Source: Desulfovibrionaceae bacterium (GTDB taxonomy: Bacteria > Pseudomonadota > Gammaproteobacteria > Burkholderiales > Burkholderiaceae_C). From it: 5,382 nt of DNA. The notes below the pieces were generated by a model. The model was not told where the DNA came from, ran no database searches, and was given only the letters and a program-made list of their open reading frames with translations. The translations under genes were made by a program, and so were the position numbers. Of this stretch, positions 1 to 5,382 are shown one piece after another. The stretch spans positions 1 through 5,382 of the forward strand of contig WRJY01000154.1 of NCBI GenBank assembly GCA_009778355.1, given 5' to 3'. The stretch's first letter is position 1; every line of letters starts with the position of its first letter.

Positions 1-436
1 CCAGATGATCGCCATCTGGGCCGGCTCCATCTTCGGCCTGCTGTGCCTCATCGGCGGCGCGATGCTGTGGGTGCGCCGCATGTTCAACACGCGCATCCTG
101 GTCACCAGCCACGGTTCGGACAAGTTCATCCTGAGCTGGCTGCTGGTCACGCTGATTCTGGGCCTGTGCACGATTCCAACCTCCATCGGCCACGCCAACG
201 AAGGCAACGCCAGCGTGGTGATTGCGTTGACCCAGTGGGTGCAAAGCGTGGCCTTCCTGCACCCGAACCCGGCCCTGCTGGCCGACGTGGACACGATTTT
301 CAAGGTGCACATCTTCTTCGGCCTGACCGTGTTCTTGCTGTTTCCCTTCACTCGCCTGGTGCATATCTGGAGCGGCTTCGCTTCGGTGTCCTACCTGTTC
401 CGCCCTTACCAACTGGTGCGCTTGCGGCGGCGTTGA
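1..436 (+). CDS. narI: Respiratory nitrate reductase gamma subunit (cytochrome b), 3' part
   Basis: NarI anchors the NarGHI complex in the cytoplasmic membrane and passes electrons from quinol through two b hemes to NarH and NarG for nitrate reduction. The reading frame is open from the left edge (first full codon at 2), so the 5' end is outside. About 144 residues are visible, against about 225 for E. coli NarI. Numbering from the Met at position 5, the C-terminal hydrophobic helices are at roughly 3-24, 41-58 and 98-117. Family hallmarks are LLCLIGGAMLWVRR, the FPFTRLVHIWS block and a C-terminal RPYQLVR tail. His102 and His120 are 18 residues apart, as are the E. coli heme ligands His187 and His205; the other two ligands would lie in the missing part. 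The Met at position 5 is internal, not the start. narGHJ are expected upstream. Identification is firm. Confidence 0.95.
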   Translation, partial: QMIAIWAGSIFGLLCLIGGAMLWVRRMFNTRILVTSHGSDKFILSWLLVTLILGLCTIPTSIGHANEGNASVVIALTQWVQSVAFLHPNPALLADVDTIFKVHIFFGLTVFLLFPFTRLVHIWSGFASVSYLFRPYQLVRLRRR

Positions 437-456
437 ACGTGCCGGCGCTGGCATGG

Positions 457-484
457 GCCGCAGGCGCGCCCTGCAGCGGCTTTT
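457..484 (+). terminator. Possible intrinsic terminator after narI
   Basis: GCCGC (457-461) can pair with GCGGC (476-480), and the inner AGG (462-464) with CCT (470-472), leaving a GCA bulge and a five-base CGCGC loop. TTTT (481-484) follows immediately. The T run is short and the stem is interrupted, so termination may be weak and partial read-through into narX is plausible. It would separate the nar structural operon from narXL. Confidence 0.35.
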
Positions 485-556
485 GGGTGCGCGGCCTGAA
501 TTTTCGTGATCCCGGTGATGGACGATGCGCGGCAATGAGCGGAAAATACGCACCAT

Positions 557-2518
557 ATGAGTCAGCCATCACTGTCACTATCGGTCAAGCTTGCCATCGC
601 CGGCGCTCTGCTGGCGCTGATGGCATTGGCTTCGGTGGGCATGACGTTGTGGGTAAGCTGGCAGTTGCAGGGGGGCGCCGCCGCCATCAACGAGGCGGGC
701 CGGTTGCGGATGCAAATCTGGCGGCTGGCGCAGACCCTTTCCAGCCACCACGGCCCTGCCACCTTGCTCGACCGTTACGAGAGCCAGGCCGGACAGGACA
801 CGCTCGCGCAGGCGCTTGTCAGCCCGGTGCCTGACGAAGAGGCGCGGCTGCGCGAATACCTGCAACAGTTCGATGCGACGCTGGCGCTGCTCGATCGCGG
901 CGATCCGGCGCGTCCGCTGGTAGTGCCGCACGACCGCCGCACGCGCGCCGCCCTGGTCCAGGTGCAGCAAGGCTGGCAGGATCTCAGGAGCGACTGGAGC
1001 GGCACCACCGCGCCAGCGCTGCTGGCGCAGCAGGCCGGGGACTTCGTGGCCCGCATCGAGGCCCTGGTCACCGCCATCGAACTGCGCATGGAAGGCTGGG
1101 CGACGCTGCTGGCCACTGGTCAGTCGTTCATCGCGCTGATGGTGGGCGCCGCCGCGGTCGTGCTGCTCTACGCGGCCTACACCTTCGTGCTGGCCCCCCT
1201 GGCGCGGTTGCAACACGGCGTGGCGCAGATTCGCGGCGGCGATTTCTCGGCGCGGCTGGACACCGGGCGCAACGACGAGTTCGGCGCGCTGGCCGCCGAC
1301 TTCAACCTGATGGCGCAGACCCTGCAATCGTTCTACAGCGAGCTGGAGGCGCGCGTACAGGAAAAAACCCGCGGCCTGGAAACCGAGCGCAGACGGCTGG
1401 CGGTGCTCCACGAGGCCGCCGCCTTTGTGCTGAAAACCTCATCGATGGACGAGTTGACGCAAGGCTTTGCCCGCCAGGCGCGCGCCGCCGCCCAGGCCGA
1501 TGCCGCAGCGGTGCGTTGGTTCGATGAAACGAGCCAATGCTACCTGCTGCTGGCCAGCGATTCGATGCCCGGCGACCTCGTCGAGGCCGTGCGTTGCGTG
1601 CCCGCCGCGAATTGCCCGTGCAGGCAACAGACCGGCGAGGCGCGCATGCGCGTGATTCCCATCGCCAATTCGGTTGCCAAGTCGGGCCCCTGCGCACGCG
1701 CCGGCTTTGACACCGCCGTCAACGTGCCGGTGCGCGTGCACGACCGCGAGGTCGGCCTGATCGAGCTGTTTTACCGCGCGCCGCCGGCGCTGGGCGAAGA
1801 CGATCACAGCCTGCTCGACACCCTGGCCAGTTACCTCGTCGGCGCCATCGAGGGCCTTCGCGCCGGCGCGCTGGAACGCGAAGCCGCCGTGGCCGAGGAG
1901 CGCGCCATGCTGGCGCGCGAGTTGCACGACTCGATCGCGCAAAGTCTGTCTTTTCTGAAAATACAAGCTGGCTTGCTGCGCGAGGCGTTGCAGCGCAATG
2001 ACGAACCCAGCATCGCCCGCACGCTGGCCGAATTCGACGCCGGCATCCACGAAAGCCTGGCCGACGTGCGCGAATTGCTGCTGCACTTTCGCACGCGCAC
2101 CAACGCCGACGACATTGCCCAGGCGCTGCGCAGCGCGCTGACCAAGTTCGAGCACCAGACCGGCCTGCCCGCGCACTTGAGCCTCAAGGGCGCGGGCCTG
2201 CCCCTGCCGCCGGACGTGCAGGTGCAGGTGCTGCACATCGTGCAGGAAGTCCTGTCCAACGTGCGCAAGCACGCCCGCGCCAGCCAGGTATGGGTGGAAG
2301 TGCGGCAGTCGCCGCCCTGGAGCGTGGAGGTGCGCGACGATGGCGTCGGCTTCGATACCACGCAGCGTCTGGCCGACGACGAGGCCCATGTCGGGCTGCG
2401 TATCATGCGCGAGCGCGCGGCGCACATCGGCGCCAGCGTCGAGATCGTTTCAGTGCCAGACTGTGGCACTTGCGTGACGCTGGAATTGCCGGTGCGCGCG
2501 CCGCCGCAGGAGGCATAG
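557..2518 (+). CDS. narX: Nitrate/nitrite sensor histidine kinase NarX
   Basis: This is a membrane-bound sensor kinase that detects periplasmic nitrate/nitrite and phosphorylates NarL. Domains along its 653 residues: TM1 about 11-33; a periplasmic sensor to about 187 beginning with a P-box-like AINEAGRLRMQIWRLA (43-58), in which Arg51 matches the E. coli NarX nitrate-binding arginine; TM2 about 189-211; HAMP about 212-262; a coiled linker about 258-285; a GAF-like central region about 285-435 with a cysteine cluster (Cys347, Cys353, Cys355, Cys379); a HisKA_3 dimerisation domain with H-box RELHDSIAQSL and phospho-acceptor His457; and a HATPase with N-box Asn568, G1 DDGVGFD (594-600) and G2 VGLRIMRERA (612-621). 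It is about 55 residues longer than E. coli NarX. The start is ATG with only a weak GGAAAA (541-546) 10 nt upstream. It is followed without a gap by narL. NarQ is the alternative name; adjacency to narL favours NarX. Confidence 0.93.
   Translation: MSQPSLSLSVKLAIAGALLALMALASVGMTLWVSWQLQGGAAAINEAGRLRMQIWRLAQTLSSHHGPATLLDRYESQAGQDTLAQALVSPVPDEEARLREYLQQFDATLALLDRGDPARPLVVPHDRRTRAALVQVQQGWQDLRSDWSGTTAPALLAQQAGDFVARIEALVTAIELRMEGWATLLATGQSFIALMVGAAAVVLLYAAYTFVLAPLARLQHGVAQIRGGDFSARLDTGRNDEFGALAADFNLMAQTLQSFYSELEARVQEKTRGLETERRRLAVLHEAAAFVLKTSSMDELTQGFARQARAAAQADAAAVRWFDETSQCYLLLASDSMPGDLVEAVRCVPAANCPCRQQTGEARMRVIPIANSVAKSGPCARAGFDTAVNVPVRVHDREVGLIELFYRAPPALGEDDHSLLDTLASYLVGAIEGLRAGALEREAAVAEERAMLARELHDSIAQSLSFLKIQAGLLREALQRNDEPSIARTLAEFDAGIHESLADVRELLLHFRTRTNADDIAQALRSALTKFEHQTGLPAHLSLKGAGLPLPPDVQVQVLHIVQEVLSNVRKHARASQVWVEVRQSPPWSVEVRDDGVGFDTTQRLADDEAHVGLRIMRERAAHIGASVEIVSVPDCGTCVTLELPVRAPPQEA
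2508..2513 (+). promoter_or_regulatory. Strong Shine-Dalgarno for narL inside the narX 3' end
   Basis: AGGAGG ends 5 nt before the ATG at 2519 and lies within the last codons of narX. It supports 2519 rather than the in-frame ATG at 2531, which would be 17 nt away. With TAG and ATG abutting (2516-2521), it suggests translational coupling of kinase and regulator. Confidence 0.85.
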
Positions 2519-3226
2519 ATGGTGAACAAGATGAAACTGCCTTCCCCGAGTGCCGCGCCCAGGCGCATCCGCATCCTCGTCGTTGACGACCATACCCTGT
2601 TTCGCCGCGGCCTGATTGCGCTGCTGGCCGAACAGGAGCGCCTGGAAGTGGCCGGCGAAGCCGCCGACGCCGGCGAGGCGCTGCGCCGCGCCGCGCAGTT
2701 GCAGCCCGACCTGATCCTGCTCGACAACCACTTGCCGGGCGTGCACGGGATCGATGTCCTGCCCGGCCTGCGCGAAGCCGCGCCGAATGCGCGGGTGCTG
2801 ATGCTCACGGTGAGCGAGGACGGTCAGACGCTGGCCGCCGCCTTGCAGCGCGGCGCCATCGGCTACCTGCTCAAGACCGTCGATGGCGAGGTGCTGACCG
2901 AATCCATCGTCCGCGCCGTGCTCGGCCAGGCGCCGATCAGCCCGGAGATGACCGGCAAGCTCGTCAGCGCCTATCAGGCCTTGCAAGGGCAGCACGGCAG
3001 CGATGCAGCGCCCCACGCCGGCGACCATGACAAACTGCTGTCGCCGCGCGAGCAGCAAATCCTGCGCGAAATCGCCCGCGGCGCCAGCAACAAGGAAATT
3101 GCCCGCACCTTCGACATCGCCGAGGCGACGGTCAAAATCCACGTCCAGCACATCTTGCGCAAGCTCAACCTCAACTCGCGCGTGCAGGCGGCGGTGTACG
3201 CGACGGTGCAGCGGCGCGGAATGTGA
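2519..3226 (+). CDS. narL: Nitrate/nitrite response regulator NarL (REC plus LuxR-type HTH)
   Basis: This is a cytoplasmic two-component transcription factor of 235 residues. The receiver domain is about 17-133, with acidic-pocket Asp23/Asp24, phospho-acceptor Asp69 in DLILLDNHLPG, Thr97 and the conserved Lys119 in GYLLKT. A linker rich in Gly, His and Ala (about 152-170) leads to a GerE/LuxR helix-turn-helix at about 173-233: LSPREQQILREIARGASNKE, then the recognition helix EATVKIHVQHILRKL and SRVQAAVYA. This C-terminal block closely resembles E. coli NarL. Aligning TVKIHVQ to E. coli TVKVHVK puts Gln210 where NarL has Lys192, a residue reported to contact DNA. There is a roughly ten-residue N-terminal extension relative to E. 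coli NarL. It directly follows narX with a strong ribosome site, so the two are co-translated partners. Phosphorylated NarL would be expected to regulate nar genes nearby. NarP is a less likely alternative. Confidence 0.93.
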   Translation: MVNKMKLPSPSAAPRRIRILVVDDHTLFRRGLIALLAEQERLEVAGEAADAGEALRRAAQLQPDLILLDNHLPGVHGIDVLPGLREAAPNARVLMLTVSEDGQTLAAALQRGAIGYLLKTVDGEVLTESIVRAVLGQAPISPEMTGKLVSAYQALQGQHGSDAAPHAGDHDKLLSPREQQILREIARGASNKEIARTFDIAEATVKIHVQHILRKLNLNSRVQAAVYATVQRRGM

Positions 3227-3369
3227 TGCGGCGCGCATCGGCGGATTGAGCACAGCGCAGCCAAACCCAACGTCTGCAAAAGACCCGCGCGGCTGATCGG
3301 CGGTCGCGCATTCTTTCCCTTGCAGCTCTCGTGCAACCGTTGTATGTGGGGCACGGGGTTTGACGGTAT

Positions 3370-3383
3370 GTTACATTTGTAAC
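3370..3383. promoter_or_regulatory. Perfect 14-bp palindrome, probable operator
   Basis: GTTACATTTGTAAC consists of exact 6-bp inverted arms (GTTACA / TGTAAC) around a TT centre. Its left arm coincides with the proposed -35 box, so a protein bound here would be placed to repress the transporter promoter. It does not match the NarL heptamer, FNR or CRP consensus, so the regulator is not identified, and no regulator gene lies beside the transporter in this window. The symmetry is a direct observation; the operator role is inferred. Confidence 0.5.
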
Positions 3384-3397
3384 TGTGTGGCTTTAAT
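3370..3397 (+). promoter_or_regulatory. Putative sigma-70 promoter of the transporter gene
   Basis: GTTACA (3370-3375, 4 of 6 matches to TTGACA) and TTTAAT (3392-3397, 5 of 6 matches to TATAAT) are separated by 16 nt in the only AT-rich stretch of this intergenic region. Transcription would begin near 3404, giving a leader of about 30 nt before the ATG at 3436. Just downstream is a tandem GCGCAC repeat (3404-3415). The assignment is by eye. Confidence 0.5.
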
Positions 3398-3421
3398 TTA
3401 AAAGCGCACGCGCACTTTTAC

Positions 3422-3427
3422 AAAGGA
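3422..3427 (+). promoter_or_regulatory. Ribosome binding site of the transporter gene
   Basis: AAAGGA lies 8 nt upstream of the ATG at 3436, within normal spacing. It supports that start over later in-frame Met codons such as residue 26. Confidence 0.7.
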
Positions 3428-3435
3428 TTGCATCC

Positions 3436-4920
3436 ATGAGTAACAGCAGCGCCGGGCCAGTGCCTCGCAAACCGTTCGTTCCTTGGGGTCTGCTCGTTGC
3501 GACGATCGCCATGATCGCAGTGCTGGCCCTTCCCGCGCCCGAGGGGTTGCCAGTGGCGGGGCAACGCATGTTGGGCATCCTGGTTTTCGCGGTGATCGTC
3601 TGGATCAGCGAAGCGGTGAGCTATGAAGTCAGCGCGATCATCATCGTCACGCTGATTGCCGTTCTGATCGGGTTCGCGCCCAAAGTCAACGCGCCCGCCG
3701 GCCTCTACGGCACCAGCGCGGCGCTGGGCATGGCGCTGACGGGCTTTGGGAGTACCGCGCTGGCACTGGTCGCCGCCGCGCTGTGCATCGCAGCGGCCAT
3801 GACCGTCACCGGGCTGGACCGGCGCATCGCGCTGGTCACGCTGTCCACCATCGGCACCACCACGCGGCGCATCCTGATCGGCTGCATCGCCGTCACCATC
3901 GTGCTGTCGCTCGTGGTGCCCAGCGCGACCGCGCGCAGCGCCTGTGTGGTGCCCATCATGATGGGCATCATCGTGGCGTTCGGCGTCGATCGCCGCTCCA
4001 ACATTGCCGCCGGCATCATGATCGTGGTGGCCCAGGCCACCAGCGTGTGGAACGTCGGCATCCAGACCGCCGCGGCGCAAAACCTGCTGACCGTCGGCTT
4101 CATGGACAAACTGCTCGGCGAGCGCGTGAACTGGATCCAGTGGCTGATCGCGGGCGCGCCGTGGGCCGTGGTGATGTCGATCGTGCTGTATTTTCTGGTG
4201 CGCTGGCTGCTGCCGCCCGAATCGGAGGCCATTGCCGGCGGCAAGGAAACCGTACAGCGCGAGCTGGCCGCTCTGGGGCCGATGACCGGCGCGCAAAAAC
4301 GCCTGGCCGCGGTGTCGGTCGGCCTGCTGCTGTTCTGGGCCACGGAGGGCAAGCTGCATCGCATCGATACCGCGTCGATCACCTACGTGGGCCTGGTTCT
4401 GCTGTTGCTGCCGCGCATCGGCGTGATGGACTGGAAAACCTTGCAAAGCCGCATTCCGTGGGGCACGCTGATCGTCTTCGGCGCCGGCATCAGCCTGGGC
4501 GCCGCGTTGCTTTCGACGCAGGCCGGCCAATGGCTCGGGCGCTTCGTGGTTACCCATTCGGGGCTGGCCACGCAGGGCACGGAGGCGGTGTTCGCCATTC
4601 TGGCGGCCTTCCTGATCCTGATCCACCTGGGTTTTGCCAGCGCCACCGCGCTCACTGCGGCGCTGCTGCCGATCATGATTTCGGTGCTGCAAACGCTGCC
4701 CGGCGACTTTCACAAGGTCGGCATGACCATGCTGCTCGGCTTCGTGGTGAGCTTTGGCTTCATCCTGCCGGTCAACGCGCCGCAGAACATGGTGTGCTTT
4801 GGCACCGAAACCTTCAACGGCAAGCAGTTCGCCAAAGTGGGCGTGCCGGTCACCATCATCGGCTACCTGTTGATGCTGCTCTTTGCCGTCACCTATTGGC
4901 GCTGGCTGGGGTGGACTTGA
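3436..4920 (+). CDS. DASS/SLC13-type divalent anion:Na+ symporter family permease, substrate unknown
   Basis: This 494-residue inner-membrane protein is hydrophobic almost throughout, with about 11-12 probable membrane segments, a short polar N-terminus (1-14) and one longer hydrophilic loop (about 259-288). It has the internal repeat of the divalent anion:sodium symporter family (CitT, SdcS and VcINDY relatives). The first repeat holds VPSATARSACVVPIM (161-175); the second holds FASATALTAALLPI (400-413). A conserved C-terminal segment (about 445-470), with PQNMVCFG and FAKVGVP, follows the second repeat. The usual SNT motif is SAT in both places (163-165 and 402-404). Family members move succinate, malate, tartrate, citrate or sulfate, usually with Na+ or by antiport; the sequence does not tell which. 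It is transcribed away from narL, 209 nt downstream, with its own promoter region, so it is probably not part of the narXL operon. Family assignment is good; the substrate is open. Confidence 0.85.
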   Translation: MSNSSAGPVPRKPFVPWGLLVATIAMIAVLALPAPEGLPVAGQRMLGILVFAVIVWISEAVSYEVSAIIIVTLIAVLIGFAPKVNAPAGLYGTSAALGMALTGFGSTALALVAAALCIAAAMTVTGLDRRIALVTLSTIGTTTRRILIGCIAVTIVLSLVVPSATARSACVVPIMMGIIVAFGVDRRSNIAAGIMIVVAQATSVWNVGIQTAAAQNLLTVGFMDKLLGERVNWIQWLIAGAPWAVVMSIVLYFLVRWLLPPESEAIAGGKETVQRELAALGPMTGAQKRLAAVSVGLLLFWATEGKLHRIDTASITYVGLVLLLLPRIGVMDWKTLQSRIPWGTLIVFGAGISLGAALLSTQAGQWLGRFVVTHSGLATQGTEAVFAILAAFLILIHLGFASATALTAALLPIMISVLQTLPGDFHKVGMTMLLGFVVSFGFILPVNAPQNMVCFGTETFNGKQFAKVGVPVTIIGYLLMLLFAVTYWRWLGWT

Positions 4921-4951
4921 CGAACAAAATCAAAATTGACATCGTCATCAT

Positions 4952-4990
4952 TTCCGGCGTGGAAATCGAAGCCGGGACTCCAATATTTTT
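4952..4990 (+). terminator. Weak terminator-like hairpin after the transporter gene
   Basis: TTCCGGC (4952-4958) can pair with GCCGGGA (4971-4977), including one G-T pair, across a 12-nt loop. A run of five T (4986-4990) follows, but 8 nt separate stem and T run, so this is not a canonical intrinsic terminator. It is the only candidate in the 70 nt after the stop codon. Confidence 0.25.
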
Positions 4991-5239
4991 GAGCGTGAAA
5001 CCGTTGGTGCGCTGCTGTTTCACCTGCTCAGCCAGTTGTATGAGTACACCAGCGTATTCGTGGATGCCAAGATGACCACGGCGCTGCTGGAGCGGCTTAC
5101 GCACCGTTGCCACATCGTGGAGACGGGCAACGGCAGCTATCGGGTCACGCAAGCGGCGGCCAGCGCCAAAAAGCGCATTCGCGCGCGTGAGCTTGAGCGC
5201 AAGAGAGCCAGAATGGGGGATGCACCGCAACCGAGTTGA
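4991..5239 (+). pseudogene. 3' remnant of an IS21-family istB (transposition helper ATPase)
   Basis: The frame GAG(4991)...TGA(5239) reads as the C-terminal end of IstB, the AAA+ ATPase that assists the IS21 transposase. It contains GALLFHLLSQLYEYTSV, then DAKMTTALLERLTHRCHIVE, then TGNGSYR. Family members typically have a stretch like ITTNL-x-F-x-EW-xx-VFGDAKM between the first two blocks. Here TSV runs straight into FVDAKM, so about 14 residues including the sensor-1 Asn region appear deleted in frame. The Walker A and B motifs and the transposase gene istA are absent; the frame is open only back to a TGA at 4937-4939, and residues before 4991 do not look like IstB. The TTG at 5036 is an internal codon rather than a real start. 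The tail after TGNGSYR is longer and more basic (AKKRIRARELERKRARMG) than I expect for IstB. It is a decayed insertion-sequence fragment, not a working gene. Confidence 0.75.
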
Positions 5240-5260
5240 CAGCGCCCGCGCGTGGCAAGC

Positions 5261-5281
5261 CGCTTCGGGCTACGCCCAGCG
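5261..5281. repeat. Short GC-rich hairpin
   Basis: CGCT (5261-5264) pairs with AGCG (5278-5281), and GGGC (5267-5270) with GCCC (5274-5277), around a TAC loop with a TC bulge on the left arm. There is no T run after it on either strand. It lies 22 nt after the istB remnant and 17 nt before the repeat array, so it could be part of an extragenic palindromic element or a chance structure. Confidence 0.35.
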
Positions 5282-5298
5282 TGCGCCAGCCTCTGGAA

Positions 5299-5373
5299 TT
5301 GGGGTCTTCACCAACTCCGGCATTGGTGCAAACCCCAACGATTGGGGCAAACACCAATTGGTGAACACCCCAA
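5299..5373. repeat. Array of four alternating 16-bp quasi-palindromes, TTGGGG-N4-CACCAA
   Basis: Four units occur in alternating orientation: 5299-5314 (+), 5323-5338 (-), 5342-5357 (+) and 5358-5373 (-). Read in the same orientation, every unit has exact TTGGGG and CACCAA arms with variable cores TCTT, TTTG, CAAA and TGTT. Gaps between units are 8, 3 and 0 nt. Units 1 and 4 are complementary at 15 of 16 positions, units 1 and 2 at 14, units 2 and 3 at 12. The whole array could fold into one long stem with an 8-nt bulge and a CGA loop, or into smaller hairpins. Units 3 and 4 abut to give the perfect palindrome CACCAATTGGTG (5352-5363). The array may continue beyond the right edge. I do not recognise it; candidates are a REP/BIME-like or MITE-like element, a protein-binding array, or recombination sites. 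Confidence 0.8.
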
Positions 5374-5382
5374 CTGCATCGC

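Noticed and set aside
437..556. FNR or NarL site upstream of narX
   Set aside because: I looked for TTGAT-N4-ATCAA and TACYYMT-like heptamers on both strands and found none. A direct repeat, GTGATCCCGGTGATG, is present but does not match either consensus.
1439..2425. Long antisense open frame (328 codons) opposite narX
   Set aside because: It is the mirror of a GC-rich coding sequence. The + strand carries recognisable kinase motifs throughout, and the antisense product shows no domain I recognise.
3237..3303. Terminator after narL
   Set aside because: GCGCG near 3287 can pair with CGCGC near 3305, but the stem is interrupted and no proper T run follows. The repeated ATCGGCGG octamer (3237-3244 and 3296-3303) looks incidental.
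3418..4713. Long antisense open frame (431 codons) opposite the transporter gene
   Set aside because: Its translation is Gln-, His-, Arg- and Gly-rich low-complexity sequence typical of the opposite strand of a GC-rich gene, while the + strand encodes a clear membrane transporter.
4936..4941. TTGACA as the -35 box of an outward promoter
   Set aside because: The hexamer is a perfect match, but the positions 16-18 nt downstream (around 4958-4965, CGTGGAAA) have no resemblance to a -10 box.
5145..5357. Minus-strand small gene covering the istB remnant end and repeat array
   Set aside because: The 70-residue frame spans unrelated sequence types, has no identifiable ribosome site or domain, and is best explained as chance in GC-rich DNA.
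5299..5373. CRISPR array
   Set aside because: Units are only 16 nt, alternate in orientation, and are separated by 8, 3 and 0 nt, so there are no spacers of the needed size. No cas gene is visible.
5299..5373. Telomere-like TTGGGG repeats or an integron attC site
   Set aside because: TTGGGG occurs as arms of inverted units rather than as a tandem run. The core-site sequences expected of attC (GTTRRRY and its partner) are not present.

Overview
The window is GC-rich (roughly two thirds G+C by eye). All four main genes lie on the + strand and are tightly packed. The protein sequences and the nar gene set point to a denitrifying or nitrate-respiring proteobacterium, most likely a betaproteobacterium of the Burkholderiales. 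That placement is an inference from protein style and composition; no rRNA or other marker gene is present.

Layout. (1) Positions 1-436 hold the 3' end of narI, the cytochrome b (gamma) subunit of membrane-bound respiratory nitrate reductase; its 5' end and presumably narGHJ lie to the left. (2) After a 120-nt gap with a possible terminator hairpin come narX (557-2518), a nitrate/nitrite sensor histidine kinase, and narL (2519-3226), its LuxR-type response regulator. The narL start codon directly follows the narX stop codon and has a strong Shine-Dalgarno sequence inside narX. (3) A 209-nt AT-richer intergenic region carries a perfect 14-bp palindrome over a plausible sigma-70 -35 box, the apparent control region of the next gene. 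(4) Positions 3436-4920 encode a 494-residue membrane transporter of the divalent anion:Na+ symporter (DASS/SLC13) superfamily, with SAT in place of the usual SNT motif in both repeats. (5) The right end (4921-5382) looks like accessory or decayed DNA: a 3' remnant of an IS21-family istB helper ATPase gene with an apparent in-frame internal deletion, a short hairpin, and an array of four 16-bp units of the form TTGGGG-N4-CACCAA in alternating orientation, ending 9 nt before the window edge.

Functional logic. NarX senses periplasmic nitrate or nitrite and phosphorylates NarL, which in known systems controls nitrate reductase and other anaerobic respiration genes, so the left 3.2 kb is a respiration-plus-regulator module. 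The transporter has its own promoter region and probably imports an organic or inorganic divalent anion. A link to nitrate respiration, such as uptake of an electron-donating dicarboxylate, is possible but not shown. The most unusual structure is the alternating quasi-palindrome array at 5299-5373. I do not recognise it as a named element. No complete novel multi-gene system is visible in this window.
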